DNA from: Spirodela intermedia
Lineage: Eukaryota > Streptophyta > Magnoliopsida > Alismatales > Araceae
Length of the DNA stretch: 64,000 nucleotides
NCBI GenBank assembly: GCA_902729315.2
Contig: LR746280.1
Span: 3,158,501 to 3,222,500, forward strand
Reading direction: 5' to 3'
A model generated the notes under the pieces. It made no database searches, was not told the origin of the DNA, and saw nothing but the letters and a program-made list of their open reading frames with translations. The position numbers and the translations under genes are program-made. Within the stretch, counting starts at the first letter, position 1. Each line of letters begins with the position of its first letter. This document shows positions 22,862-39,200 of the stretch, piece by piece.

Positions 22862-25800
22862 CTCAAGACCTATCCAACCCTACATACATTAGGAGAAATT
22901 CGATTGGAGATGAGCGTTACTAGTTGTCAACAAATTAATGCTGTTTATCCATCAATTATCTTTGAAAATATAACCATATTTGTCAATAAATGCTCATAAA
23001 GAAGATGAAGACATGAAAGATTTAGATTTTTGATTTAAATATGACAAAAAAATATGAATTTTTTTGATAATGATACAATTATTAGCCCTAATGATTCCAA
23101 AATAATTAAATCATCAAATTGTTTTTATTTTGTTCATATGTACTATCTTATAGTATGTTTGTCACTTTTTCGTTATAGATATATCATTCAATTGAGACAA
23201 CAGTAAAATTTGACAATACTACCCTTTGATAATGTTCATTAGAAAATTATCTGAAATATTGTACACATGAACATACTTATATATCATGTATGTATACATG
23301 TGCAAATAAATATGATGCTCCAACATTGTAGTGAATGTATTTAATAACCTATTAGCAACCTTTTTTTCAACCTACTTGCCAATAAAGTCTGAAGACACAG
23401 AAAAGTCCATTTAACATGATTTATAGAAACTTAATAAAATGAAACAACTATACCATTTCTCAATAACTTACCATAAAAATTAAAAGGCATGTGGTAGCCA
23501 GAATTGTTGATGAAAGGTATTCAATAGTTTCATATTATTGTTAGTCTACTAACAAGTATCAACACAACATGAAGAAGAAAAAAATCGTAAGTAGAATTCA
23601 AGGATATTTGTGTCTAATTTTCAACTCAGCTTAGATTTTCTCATAAAGACAAAATCCATATGGAATTGCTAGTAAGGAAAAGTAACCAGGATCCAAACAT
23701 TCAAATGTTTATGTTTTTTCTCATTCAGAAGCATAATTGAACATTAAACATATTCATAACCTTTGAGCAATACAAAAGAACTGAAACTTCTAGAGCACTT
23801 AAATAGACTTTCATGACCAAGGTTAGAAGATCCCATATGTCATTCTTCAAATTTTATTTGTTTTGTTTTAAACAACAGACTAACCTTACTTTTCAATATA
23901 GATTGACTCATTTAAAATATTTAATAAGGACCTATAATAAGCTAATTAGAAGCGATTGCAACTTGAAATTATAAAGATATGATTTAAACTTGACAAAAAA
24001 TGATAAGATATTGTATCATTATGTGATTTCTTCATAATAGGTCACATGATAGTTTATTCACACAATTATTTTTGAAAATCATTCACACTTTTTAATTGCA
24101 TAATTATTTTAGTGCTCAAGAAAACATCAATTATACATTTTACAACATAAACATGAGTTGACAAATTTAAGTGTAAAATACTGTACCAAGATACTTTGAT
24201 GATTACAAGTTAAAACCATGCATTGAGAAATGAAAATGATGAGATCATGTCTAAAACATTCATCATAAAACTTAAAATCGAAAGGATAAAATGGTTAGTT
24301 ATTTTCCTATGCCAAAGTTTGTCATTTAAAATTAGTTTTTTAAGATCCAATAGTATTGGTTCGAGCTGTATAATGCATCTATGTAAAAGAAAACTATATT
24401 TTAAAGACTAGTTAATTTAAATATGATGATTGGTGTTTTTATGATATTATAAATTGTTGATTATTGAAAATTTCAAAAGAAGAGAGAAGACAAGAACAAA
24501 TAAGTGTTCTTTATTTGGTTTGTGACTTAAATAGAAATGATATATGAATTCATATGATTTATTCATAACACTTTTAAATTTTTTCTATCCTATGTAGTGA
24601 GGAAAATCTTGCCTCATTAGATCCATATTTTTCAACAGTATTCATAAAATTCTTTGGATATAAATATTTGGATAAAGATGTTGAATGTTGCTCAAAGAAT
24701 TCAAATACTTTTGGTGTAATTGGCTTTAAAAAAAATTTAATCTCAAGAATGGTCTACCTATATTGAGGTTCATAGAAAAAAAAAAAAAAACCTGATCAAT
24801 TACAATAATATTTTTTTGGTGTGAAGAAAGGCATTTTAATTAAACATGAACTTTAAGTTATTGAGATTTAGTTTTGAAGTGTTTGCCAAAGATTTGATTG
24901 GGAAAGCTATATTGTTTCCAACAAATTTACATAAGCAAAGTTATATAACACATAAATTGCTATTGAATTAGATAAGATTCTCCAACAACATTGCAGATTC
25001 ACCAAAAATTAACAGAAGGAATTGTCATATTAAGCATTGGGCTTTGCAAACAATTGTAAGAGAAATGGAAGTTCATATCTAACATAAATCATGTTCAATG
25101 CCTCATGAAATGTAAGTATAGACATACAATGGATTCCCTTACAAGCCAATTTCATTACAAGTCAAGTGGAAGCAATTTCCTAGGTTAATATCTAAAGAAT
25201 AATAATAGAGAGTGTAGTTCACATGGAATAAAGAAAAGTTAGTGAAAACAAAGCTACTAGTTGAAGATCATAATGCCCTTACAATGAAGGAGAAACCTAG
25301 GGGATAAAATAGTGTTTGGGCCTCTTTAAGAGTTGATTCACCATCACCTCCTAAATTCCAAAGAGGGATTATAATGGCCATCATGTTGGTTAAAAAAATC
25401 TCCATCAACCATATTTGAAGGAGTTGAAGACCAAAAAAGAGCTCCCAACTCCAAGCCAATGAACAAAGTTCAAGAGAGTTAAGAAATCAGTAGTTATCAT
25501 ATTCAGTTCAATTCTTCTTCACACTATTTTGTTCATAAACTTATATTCTTCTTCATACTATACCAGTCAGAAGGATATTACTATCTATATTTCTTATTAG
25601 CATTTTGGTGTCCCAGAGCTATAAGACATTAAGGTGATACCAAACCACTCATATTTGCCTATTGAGAATTGAAGATCTAAAAGATTGCATTAGGGGCATT
25701 CTAGATTCTAGAGTGAAGAATTTAGTTCATGAAGGTTGTCACTTGATACTGAGTTGGAGTATGATCTGTAGATCGTGGTATCTATTAAAGACATTTCTTG

Positions 25801-28170
25801 AGAGTCGAAGAGGCTAGGAGTGCCAAATCGTTATAAATTGTCTAGTTCTCATAGATGATAATCTTAATGATCTAAAATGAGTTAAATCATGTAGGTTCTG
25901 GTATTTCTCATTATATTTTATTGGATCTATTAACCTAAACCTTTAAAAGAAAAAGAACTCATTAACCCCTATTTTGGGTTCCTTCATTGCCTCCTTACAT
26001 CCAAACAATGATAGGCAGCTAATGCATTAGGTGATCCCTAACCACAATAATAGTGAAGTACTCATCCTTTTGCACCAGGCCCCAAGAAAAAACAATTTCA
26101 AGAGACTAATACTTCTATTTTGCTATCTTTAACTAGTTGTTTCTGTCATAAATACTTTTAGGAGAAAAATAATGAAGGTTTAATGGTTGAGGTTAATCCA
26201 TAGGTTGAAATTTTAAAAATCTGAAAATTTTAGTGAAGCATACCTACTTGAAAATTTGTGCCCCTGCCTGATTGATGAAAGCTTTCTTTACAGATATCAT
26301 CTATCGATGTGGTATTTTTTCAGTTAGTTTCTCATGTGTATGCATATGTATTTCTCAAAATTCTGATGTTATATGCTTGCATAGGCATTGGATTTAACGC
26401 ATACCAACACAAAATAATATCAAATGTTAATTCTAAGCTTCCTGATGTTTTGTTGTGATGTATGTCATTCAATTTGTTAATAAGAACAAGAAGGTAATGA
26501 AGTTTAGGGCTAAATGAATGAGATAAACTGTTTAAAAACTTAAAATGATATGATTCATTGTGTTTGATGCGTTTATGATGAGGTGCATGAAGAGGAGTAT
26601 GCTCTTGTGTTAGAATAAGGGTGCATATGAAATATTTAATGAAATGTATGTATATTTTTACGAGGGCAATAACTAATATCGCACTTTTCATGTTATACTT
26701 TAACGATGCCACCTTCAGACAAAAAAGATTATGTAAACAGCACTTCTTTCATGAATATTTTTTCCTTGCGTGAATGCATGAGGAAGCTTCCACTATTGTT
26801 ATTGGAATTTTGCCAGTAATAGAGTGAGGAATAAAGACCATGACATAATTTCAACATTGATTTGATGGACATGTAGGCCGTGAAATTAGTTTGATTTTTC
26901 TTTGGGGATTTCATAACTTGAATGCCTCCCTCGATAAATGATGGTTGAGATCATCAAACCTTAATTAAAGTTTGAATATTAGTACGAGTACATATATACT
27001 TTCATATTTATCCGGGATAAAGACGGGTGAGAAAGGGATCTATGTCGTGGATTCACTTTCTTCCTCAAAGATTCTCCATGTGCTTCACGTATCCACCTTT
27101 GCATCGCTGTGGGCGGAGTCAAAAGGCTGCCGCCTCATTGGACATAGAAGGGAAGAAGCAGAGCAGCGCCGCCACCAGCGCAGGGAGACATTACTAACAA
27201 CTGATTCTCTAAGTCCCCCACCCGGGGCGATAGATAGCACGATGGAATGAGACATTGCACGAGGTGACAGCAACGGTGCTAGAGAGTTTTCCTCGAATCA
27301 ACAAACACCCAACCCACCCACCCACCATCTTTGAGTTTTCAGCCCTAGAAATTGGAGGGTAGGTAAAGCAGACGTGATGAACAAGGCAAAAAAAGTAGAC
27401 GTGAGGAAGAAGCTTTCTCTTGCATTCTTCTCTCCACCTCCTTTATTTTCTGCTCGTTAATTTAGTCACATTCTCTGATTCACTAGGATACTCACAAGCG
27501 TGGTCTAGATTGCCTCTCTTGACGTGAGATCACACAATTATGATAGTCAGAGCAATTCCATTTTCCATTTAGGACGATGCCATTATTCGTTGTAGGAAGG
27601 GAGATGAAGTGGACCTTCTCTCCCACGCACAATGTGACGGTCTTTTATTAATCCAAGAAGGTAGAGGTGACATTCGGGTGATCTATTTTATAAGTTAATT
27701 TGGCGTAGCATTCTAATAAATGATAGCTTTCCAAGTGAAACTTGATCAAGCCTCTTACTCCTAGAAGACTTATACCCTACATTTATTGTAATCCTTGTTT
27801 TTATTCAGCTCAAAGTCTTAGAAATATAAATGCATATTGATATCTCGACATGGTTTATCAATTATGTATCATAGTATAGTTATTGGGTCATCCAACTACA
27901 AACCTATAGACAAGTAGATTGGCATAATTTTATATTAACTTATAAAGGATTACTCTAGCATCCTCTACTTTCCAAAAAATATTGAGTTTTGAAAGTTTTG
28001 AACATTGTTTTATGAGCATTAGCCATCGAACACAAAATCCATTTCCTACGATTAATGTCCATTTTTTAGCGATAGATATATTATTTTTTGAATATAATAC
28101 GGTACTATTTTTTTAATCATCCTGTAGCAGCTAATCTCCTCCTCAAAAGTAACGTAATATGTTGCTTACT
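22862..28170. other. 5.3-kb AT-rich region, no gene seen
   Basis: The longest ORFs (126 codons at 26332-26712 minus; 92 codons at 26972-27250 plus) have no recognisable domain and no supporting splice context. A 15-A run lies near 24777. A slightly GC-richer patch at 27080-27260 has open frames on both strands but nothing I can name. Probably old transposon DNA. Confidence 0.45.
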
Positions 28171-28543
28171 AAGTTATGTTTTGAAGCTAGTGGGGAGTTG
28201 ACCGGGGCCCCCGGATGTGGTATGCTGCTTGTGGAAAAAAAGGCGGATCTTTATGTGGGTGCTTGATGACATTAATGGAGAGAAAACAAGAAGCCCAGGA
28301 ATTTCATATGCACAGCAAACGGAAACAGCATAAGTTTCGTACAGAGTACTTCTACATGGTAGGAACGAAGACTTTGAAACAAATGGAAAGGGAGAGAACC
28401 TCCTCCCCCCCCTCCCTATCTCTCTCTGCGCCAGCCTGCTTTCTTTGACCAACCCGCTTTCCCAGAATGGAATACAGGTGAGGGAAGGAGTCACGTTCAT
28501 AGTCGTCAGGGACGGGCGTCCGCCATGAAGAGGGAAGTCACAT

Positions 28544-30134
<1,591 letters not shown>

Positions 30135-30600
30135 GGTCGGTAAGGGAAAGAAGAGAGGGACGCGAGCTGGAGAATGAGTGGGGCGCTCCTTAGTTATAGT
30201 ACTTGAAGGGGGAGAGACGGAAAAGAGATATAAGTGGGAGAAAGAATGAGAGAGAGAGAGAGGTGTGGGCCGGGGAGGTTATGGAGATTTGACGTAACAT
30301 CAGCTGCAGAGGGAGTGAATTAACAAGGTTGTGGCCGCAGGACATGGGACCTTTCCCCATCCACCGGTGATAAGCTCACGTGCTCCCAAAGAGGGCAACA
30401 GAAGGTGCCGGGAAACGCGTGCGATAAGTTGGCTTCACCGTGTTTGGCCACCTCAGATCTGATCGCATCACTGTCTCTCTCTCTCCCTCCGCCCCGCCCC
30501 CCGCACACCGGACGGTCTCGCTCCCCGCCTCTCTCTCACCTCTGTCTGCTTCTGTAGAGACGGGAGGAGCCACGTGGTGCTCAATTAATACGTCACACTA
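30135..30600 (-). promoter_or_regulatory. GA2ox upstream region with two G-boxes
   Basis: Upstream of the gibberellin 2-oxidase start (minus strand) there are two perfect CACGTG motifs, at 30377-30382 and 30571-30576, about 245 and 440 bp from the ATG. A TATA-like element (CTATAAC on the minus strand) lies near 30195. G-boxes bind bHLH (PIF) and bZIP factors, which is consistent with light or ABA control of GA catabolism; regulation here is inference. Confidence 0.5.
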
Positions 30601-31398
30601 TAGATGTACTGAGAAAGTCCACTCGCTTCAGCTCTCCTCTCTTCCTGCCGAGTCAGGGGGTGTCCCCAATCGTTGGTGAGCAAGCCATCGTCTGCGCTCG
30701 GCTTTCCAAGCTCTCTCTCTCTTCCCTCCCCGACCAGCCGCAACCCCCTTAGCCGACTTGAGGGTACATAGCATTCACTCTTTCTAAGGTGCAACCCACA
30801 CAATTTCTTCTTAGACGCCCGTCTCAGTCATAGGTCTTTACGGACACCCTCATCTCTCTAGCGGAACCTTCGATTGTGGCGGACTCCAATGGACCCTTTC
30901 TAAGGGTCACTGCCTCGAACCCAGCATCTGGGGAGGGGGGGCTCTCTATACCGCAGAATCAGAGAAGACCACTCGAAGGCACTCCAGTCAAATTCTTCCC
31001 ATACGCAGTCTTCATCGCCTACAGTGGGATTCTTGTTGACAGACACAGAGGGGGAGGTAGAGAGAGAGGAGACTGATATGACATGAGAGGCACAGGATGG
31101 AGGAAGGAAGAAGATGGTTCACACCCGAAGGTCTTGTTGTGAAGAGTAGTGGCTACCGGGGGAGGTGCTCGTCTGTTTGTCTCCCATCCAAACGACTATT
31201 ACACGTCACGCCTGTTGACTGCAAATTTCTGGTGTTGACTGGCTCACAAGTTGTTCTTATCCTTCCTAGAGTCCAATCCCGTCGATGGCCACAATCAGCT
31301 CTTCGGCGACAATCATTTATCTCCCCATACAGTCGCTCATTGGCCGTTCCCCTTAGGCTTTCAAAAGCACTTCTCACTACGCAAGCGACCCAGGTTCA

Positions 31399-31435
<37 letters not shown>

Positions 31436-33515
31436 GCAATCTACCTGCACATTTTCTTAATCCTGTGGGGGTTTTCTTTACGTGGGTCCACGGGGTCCCC
31501 AAAAGATAACAACAGATTCACTCGCTGCGCATGCTAAGCTATCCGATCTAGGTGGGATATCCCCACGAGTCACGCTGACCTTCTACAAATGTGGGGTACC
31601 TGCCGCCGGTACATAAACAAAGCTTCATCTATGCAACCCTCTCTCTGTCCGTCACTTTTTGGAGTAAACGTGAGTGAGATAGATATGGATAAAGCTTTGT
31701 TTTCACCTACAGCGCCAATAATTGACGGCGCATATACTGCCAATGTGACGAGTTAGTCATCCGAATAAATGCATATTTTAGTAAACACTTGGAGGAAAGT
31801 AGTCCCTTTTATGATCTTTCGTCAAACGGTTATGCTGACAGAAATGGTAAAATAGCTACAGAGGGTTCGAAGCAAAATTATATCGAAACAATCGTGGACA
31901 GAACTGTCAAGCATGATTGTGTTCTTGGCATGTGATGAATTTCTTGGTTGAAAGAAAACTTCAAAGTGAGAGAGAGGAGAGAGAGACACAAAGAGAGAGA
32001 GAGAGAGAGAGAAGAGAGAAGATGAAACTCGTGTTGTGCGCTTCCAATAATTGTACGCTTGAATGTTGTCAGGGCACGTGATCTACCAATGAACCTATAT
32101 TCCTCTTTTGGTAAATGCTAGTCAGAAAGTTGCCCCTTTTTAGATCTTTAACCAATCTGTAGGTTGACAAATAATACATGACACAAAAGTTAGTCTCAAA
32201 GGAGTAATAATACAATAATTGTAAAGTTTGAAGAAGATATAACTTGACGAATGTCTATGCTTCTTCAAGTAGTGGTTCTTCATGTGGTTCGTCTATGTTC
32301 AACTTTAGCTTTAGGCGCTGCTGGAGGCCCCTTCCAGTTTCTGTAATTTTCTTCTACAGTTTTCGTTTTGACTTTGTGGATGTGAGTTTGCGAAAATAGG
32401 CTGGAAAGGGCTTGACCTTGTAAAATATTAATTTAGACAGCATAGAGCTTGATAAAAGTAATATCCACACAATATAATATATTTTTTTGCTTTCGTTTAC
32501 ACATATTTGTTCTATACAAAAGGAATCATGTAAAGCTTAATGGAAATTAACCCTGATAATATGATTGTTAAATAACTATCATGCTTCCCTCTTCATGAAG
32601 GTGGCTAATCTACTCTGATTACTATAGATGAGCGTGACTCACCTTTTCCACTCTAAATCTTAAGGTAGTTTTTGGCCAAAATGGAAGTAAAATGCAAATA
32701 GTCTCTAGGTAGTTTTCCCACATAAATTTTTTCCTTATATAGATGTTCTCATTCCACCAATGGTTCATGCATTTGCGTCCTCTTTATTGTTAAGACTAAA
32801 AAAGACACCTTGAATATGCAGAAGTGTGTTAGATCACATTAATGCTAAATCGGATAAACTAAAGTTAGCCATTTGAACGTCTGCAATAGTTCTAACATTC
32901 ATACTTGATTGTTAAGTTATATTCATTGTTTTTCACTTAGAAACATTATTCTCAACTCACGTAACAATTCAATCAGTAGTAATTCATAGTATCAAAAACT
33001 AAATATAAACGAAAGAGGATAAAAATCCAAAATAATAATAAAAATTATACTACCCTGTGGTAAAATATTGACATAAAAAAAAGTTAAATTTGATTTAAAA
33101 TTTCGAAATAAAATAAATCTATTTAAACTATTTTTATATATAATTTTACCAAATATTATGTTTCATGAATTGAATTAATGACCCTAGATATATGTATAAA
33201 CGCTTTAATGAACCTTATGCCAAAAACCAAGAAAAATCGAGCACCAATGAACATAGGGGTCATCAATTATTAACATGTGACATAGCCTTGACATCTAGTT
33301 TTCCATTTTTGACACTACTACTATTGATGAATATATTAGTTACATATGAACATATATGGGCTATACTGAGCACTACGCATACTCCTATGAAATTGATTTC
33401 TTCTTGATAAATGTAAGTTGTTTAAATGTAACCTTGAAAATTGACATATCAATTATACCATTTTTAAATATGACTGCATAAAAAAATAATGAAACTTATT
33501 GTAGTACATATATTT
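30601..33515. other. GA2ox distal upstream and intergenic DNA
   Basis: The part to about 31,650 is GC-richer, with overlapping open frames on both strands (for example 31097-31537) that contain no recognisable domain. It includes a (CT)n tract at 31403-31431. Beyond about 31,800 the sequence becomes AT-rich, with a GA tract near 31985-32011. No gene can be supported. Confidence 0.45.
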
Positions 33516-33520
33516 CGTAC

Positions 33521-36228
33521 TGATGAACTTGATTTAAATATTAAATATGTCATCATGATGTAGTTAAGTTCATGTAAATAATATTTATAAAACCTCTCTT
33601 CGATTTAGGATAAGCAAGGGTTGATTCTCAAGGAGTGTGGGTAATGAGAGTAAGAATTTTACTTAATTTTATAGATATGCATATGTATAAGTATACATGA
33701 CATTGTGAAGGGCGAAATTAATCTAACAAGGGTGAAGACAAGAGAAATCAAAAGTGTGGCAAAAAAGAAAAAATAGATCTAATAAAATAAAATGATAAAA
33801 TAAATGATAAAATTAGTTCGAACTAAGAGTTAATCTAACCATGGAGAAGATTACAAGGACACCTCAAATTTTGATCTTACACAAACCTCATTGTACGTCA
33901 ATCTTAAGCCTAGTGGTGCTTGATCTACAATGATTTTAATGTGTTCTAAATAGTCTCTTCTCTAAAATGATGGTGAGCATGAGAATGTCATTGGTCGGGT
34001 CTTGATTTTCGTTCTTTTTCCTTTGACTAGCCACTACTAGAGAGAGTCAAAAAGCTCCCTCTAAGAGCCAAGCAAAACCTTAAACCAATAGAGAATTAGG
34101 CCCCTCTAATAGACGATTATGATTAATAATTGACTTTCTTGTTGGATGGTCCAAATTCTTCCATAAGGGTGGCACTCTAATTCTCCTCTTAATCTCATCT
34201 TAAGGCATCTTACGATGGGCAACCTAGATCTCATCTCTTAATAACCCTTTTAAATTAAAATAGACTAGGCCAAGGTCATGTGCCACACAAGGTCCAAATA
34301 GGCCTAATCAGAATGATGCCCTTTCTTGGGCCCATAAATGTATTAGGTTGACTAATAAGTCTTCATTATCATGAGTTAATAACTAATAAATAATATAGTT
34401 TCAGCCTTAAATCATGATAAATAGACTTATATTTGTGTTAAATTGTGAAAGTGATTTTCAATTGATTAATGTGAATTTTTGGTTTATTTTATGATTTTAT
34501 AGGAATTTATATGATTTTTAAAGTCTTATTTTTGAGATAAATAAATAAAAATAAATTAAAAAATATATATAAAAAAGGGAAGGACCCACTGGCCAGTCAA
34601 GCCTGCCAGCAAGTCAAAAGTATAGTCGAAGGGAACCACAAATAGGGACTTGAGCGACTATGAACTGATGGGGGCACGTGTGTGCCTCTCCCCTTCCACA
34701 TCACTGGTGGTCAACCAAGTGTGAGGCAAGGAGTGGTCGTACATAAGAAAAAGGGACTCATTACTTATAAATATGATATTACTATATATTTGTCCAAAAC
34801 TTTGGTGTACAATCGATGTGGGACTAAATCCACATCACACCTTTACTAAAATTGTTTTATTTATTTTAATATCTAAAATATCCCTTAGTTATAACATGAT
34901 GATGTCATTTTATAAAAGTATTAGAGTACTTATTTCAATCTCTCTCATGTATGTGGGTGATTGGTGTAGGTTCAAATCCTACCAAAAGTAAAACTTGTAT
35001 TTTTATCTCATTAAAGCATGACTTTCCTATAAATCGCCAATGAAGGATTAAGCTATTAGAATTATTCAATCATCAATGAAAATCTTATTGACGCGATTTA
35101 TCGAGCATTGTTACAAAAATTATTGAATAATTTTTGATAAAAGGATCACAGATTCATCAAGTAAAACATCTCCGATTAATCGACGAAATAAGCTCTCATC
35201 GAGAAGAGGACAATCCGCCAAGAGACAATCACCACTTCTTGATCTCTAGACTACATAAGAAGATTTAGAGATTGTTCATATCATCCTTGTCCAAGAAGAG
35301 TCTTTGAGGTCATAGACATTACACAACGATCCTCTTGACTACTTAAGATTTTAGTACATCGTCGATGCATTGTCACCATAGTCTTGGAACTCTGCTTTCC
35401 TACTTTTAATTTAATTTTCACTTCATTTAATGATAATTTATGTGATTTAAATCTACAAAATTATTCTTAATTCAATGACAATTCTTTTAACTTTTAGAGA
35501 TCTTAATTTGATCAATTAAATCATTTGTAATTATTTACATAAGAATCACCAAGTGAAACTCTATTTCTATTTGATTTACATTCGTCAAGTGTTGACATCA
35601 TCTGATGTTTGTACTCTTATTTTTCTTTTATGTGAATTTTAAATATATTTCATTTTTATTTCTTAATGTAAAATTCATAAAAACTTATATTATTTGAGAA
35701 AATTCTAAAAAGTTATCTAATATTATATTACATCTATATGATCAATCAAAAAAATTTCTACTATTTGTAAATTTTTTATTGAATTATAATTGATATATTT
35801 ATTTAGAAATACTTCTAAAAATCTGAAAATTAGTTTTATCTAATTTTATAAATTTAAAATTTACACGATTTACTATACAACGACTCATGTCATTGAGTCT
35901 CTCCATGAAGCTTGAACTTTTCCTTGGGTTGAAAACTTAAGCTTCTTTTATTACTTCCAACTCATAACAAGAGCTCACCTAAGTACTTACAATCAAATAA
36001 TTATCAAGAAAATGTAAGAGAATCACCACTTAACTTTTCTGAAGTTAAGTGGAGTTACTCTCATAATATCAATAAAATAACTAAAATAATATATATTAGA
36101 ACTTAAATAATAAAATATTATAAATATTATAATGAGTCAATAACACATAATTACATTTTTTACCTATTAATTAATATTTATATATAAGATATTAATTTAT
36201 AATTACAACTAATAATTTATAATTATCT
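33521..36228 (+). mobile_element. Solo LTR, family LTR2, copy 2 (interrupted by LTR1 copy E)
   Basis: Starts TGATGAACTT and ends ATAATTATCT. Flanks are CGTAC (33516-33520) and AGTAC (36229-36233), matching in four of five bases. It is split by LTR1 copy E at 34353-35892. Removing copy E and its duplicated target leaves about 1,163 bp, close to the 1,125 bp of copy 1. The pre-insertion sequence ATTAGGCTGACCCTCTC is preserved in copy 1 near 3090. Confidence 0.85.
34353..35892 (-). mobile_element. LTR1 copy E, solo LTR nested in LTR2 copy 2
   Basis: About 1,540 bp on the minus strand. The plus-strand edges are TAATAAGTCTTCATT and GACTCATGTCA. The target-site duplication is TTGAC (34348-34352) and TTGAG (35893-35897). 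It aligns with LTR1 copy D. It lacks about 200 bp in the region of the conserved small ORF. No internal domains. Confidence 0.85.
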
Positions 36229-36233
36229 AGTAC

Positions 36234-39200
36234 TAATTAATATTAGACCATTCAACCAAATTAACAGCCTTTTTTTTGTCTAGATACATCCATAATAATT
36301 CAAAAATAGTTTTGAGACTAACATGAGACAAGACACAATGTCAAGTGTCAAAGAATTTGAATTGATATACATTTGACAACCACTAATGCTTATTTTTTGT
36401 TGTTGTTTGATAGGTTTTTAACAAGACAAGCAATGGTCATTTTGTGAGCCATTGTTGTAGGAGCATATTACAACCTAATGAATATGATGGTCTTGAGGTA
36501 GGTTAGATGGGTTGCAAAGCAGGGGAGTGAATTCACTATTTAAAATCTTGATGGTTTTCACACGTTTATAGGCATTTTCCTTGATCTATGTTATGTGGGA
36601 CAACACATGGCTCAACACACTTTAGGTGAGCTGAACCATTCAAAAATACTATGCTACATGGTATTTTCTAGAGGTTTAGCCTTCCCTGAGTGATGTCCAC
36701 TTACCAAGGGTTTCTACCCTTGGATTTCACTATTCCCTTTTAGAGATCAACAGCTGAAATTCGTAGGATTAGAAAACCCCTCCTGTGCAATGATAAATTT
36801 CCAAGATCTACCCCCCCCCCACACACTAGATACTAAGGCATTAGTTCACCTTTTCTCCCTTGTTACCAAATACTCTGCTACAATGTCACGTAGTGAAAAT
36901 GAGAAATGATCAACTTCAATGATGATTCTCTAAGTTCACATATGCGTGCCCTTCATTTGGTTAGATTTTGGTGGCTTGAAGAAGCTTTAGCATCATAGAA
37001 CCTATGATTATAAGATGTTTACTATGTCAGATCTCTTTGAGAGAATCTTTGTTCATTTCTCTTCAGGTTAGATTTACTGATTGTAGGATGGCCCATACAT
37101 CATCACACTAATTCTCTTACAAAAATAATCTCTCTTCATATGACTAAGTGATAGTTGTGTCAACTATCTTCTTTTGCCTCTCATTCTTGATGATTCTTTT
37201 TTATTTTTTGTGCTTGAATAACATAAGTAAATAATAAAGTGGCGGGATCTAAGAATTTAGTTCTTCGTATAAGCATTAGACCATAAATAACATATTTATG
37301 ATTATTTTAAATATTTTAATTTTTTCAACATTAAAAAGTTAATGTAATAGAGGAAAAGAAATAAGCATGAGAATTAGTTTTATATTTTAAGAATCACGAA
37401 GGAGAGAGCCACAATGATCATTCATCTATGCATAAACTTACATTAGATTTGATTGCTGAAGAAATGTAGAAGATTAGCAACTATATGTGATGAAGTTGTA
37501 TGAAAAAAGTTCCAGACCTTCCATAGCAAACAAGGAAAATTATTTTCTACTTAGAGTATGAAGAAATTTATTTTTTATATCCCAAGTTAACTCATTAGAG
37601 ACTGTAAAGTCTCTGAACATTAAATTGAATTTCTATACCATTTCATTAAGTAGAGTTTGCATTGGATTTGACAGTACGTCAACACTTAGATTTGATAGTG
37701 CTTTAAGCTTTATGGTGTGCTGGAGTCATAAACTTGATGCATAAAAGAAATTCCTTTCGTACGTTATATAATAGGTTGAAGTCAAAAAGGTTGGCAATAA
37801 GATTCATAGCTTGTTAATTATCCAAGAGCGAATCTTACTTGTGCTAAAGTAGCATGATAGTATGAGCAGCTATTTGCTCCTAGATCTATATTTAATCCAT
37901 ACATTGTATAGGGGTTGGTGGAAATCCAAAAGAGTATAAAGCTCTTGAGTGCTTAGTCATATACGCCAAACTATCTAATTGCTTTATTTTATGCATGTTT
38001 CTAATTTTCTAGATTATAATAAGTCATAATATTTAATCTTTCCTAATTGAATAGAGTAACTTAATACTTCATGTGGTCTATTTTTGCTTCTTGTTCAACT
38101 TGATGAGATTAACTTAAAGGTTGTGCATGCTTGTATATGTTAAACTATATAATTACTTTATTGGCTCATGCTTCTAATATTATAGATTAAAAAATATGAA
38201 TATTTAATCTTTGATACTTGATTATATGACTAGTCTATTAATATTTTTAATGTTCTACCATTGTTTTTTCTTTGACTATATTGAATTTTTTTGCACTTTT
38301 GTACAGAATTTTACCATACCAGCCATACTTTAGACTATATTAGAGAGTTTAATATAGGCATTAATTAACTAGGTCTATTCACCCCACCCCCTTCCCCCTG
38401 GTCTAGAGATCATGTAGCCTACCTTGTGTCATAATACCTTGGCTCATCAAATTAATCATTACATAGTTTTAGTATATTTTCAAAACACAACACAAAGATC
38501 GGCTCGTGATGTTAAATGGGCAGCTCTCATTTTTTAGATGAAGTTCTGATGACTCAACTCATTTGTAACTAAATAGATTTAATAGGCTCAAGGAAATAAA
38601 ATTTTCAATATAGTGCCCACTCCCTTGTTTTGGGCTGCCAATAAAAAATAAACTTTGTTTCATCAGGGGTCAAGTCATTAGGTGAAAGTAGAAGCAGGGA
38701 ATATAGAGAAAAGATGGATATTCATCGAGAGTGGATGAAGTCTTATTCTCAATTTGGAAATTTAGTAAAAGCAGGATTAAACATCATAAGATTTGAGATT
38801 AAAATTTTACAATGTAATTTTAAATGAGCAATATTTTTCTTGGGAGTCTTGTCATTTGATTTATTTTGAAATTTTATTTATACTGATTCAAATGGGAAAA
38901 TTTTAGAAATCCAAACTTCTTACTCATCATCTCTCTCCCACAAGGTTTTATATAAATTTTTCCATGCAAGAAAACTTCCATTCTAACAGCAGGTTCTAGC
39001 TTTCGGCAAAATCCCCTAATAAAGCCATCTACTAGGGCTTAAATCCTTCATTTAGAATTGGCTTTCTTGCCTCGCACATCACAAATTTAATAATTGATAG
39101 ACATCCAGTTGCGCTAAAGATGAAATGAATTAATTAATCATTGGTAAAATTCTTTCTCAAGAATTGTTCTGTATCCAACAAATATCAGTATAGGATTTCA

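Noticed and set aside
31097-31537. 146-codon plus-strand ORF
   Set aside because: It includes a Ser-Leu run from a CT microsatellite, overlaps open frames on the other strand and shows no domain.
38370-38400. CTATTCACCCC phrase as a copia element boundary
   Set aside because: Only a short resemblance, with no primer-binding site, LTR end or target-site duplication.
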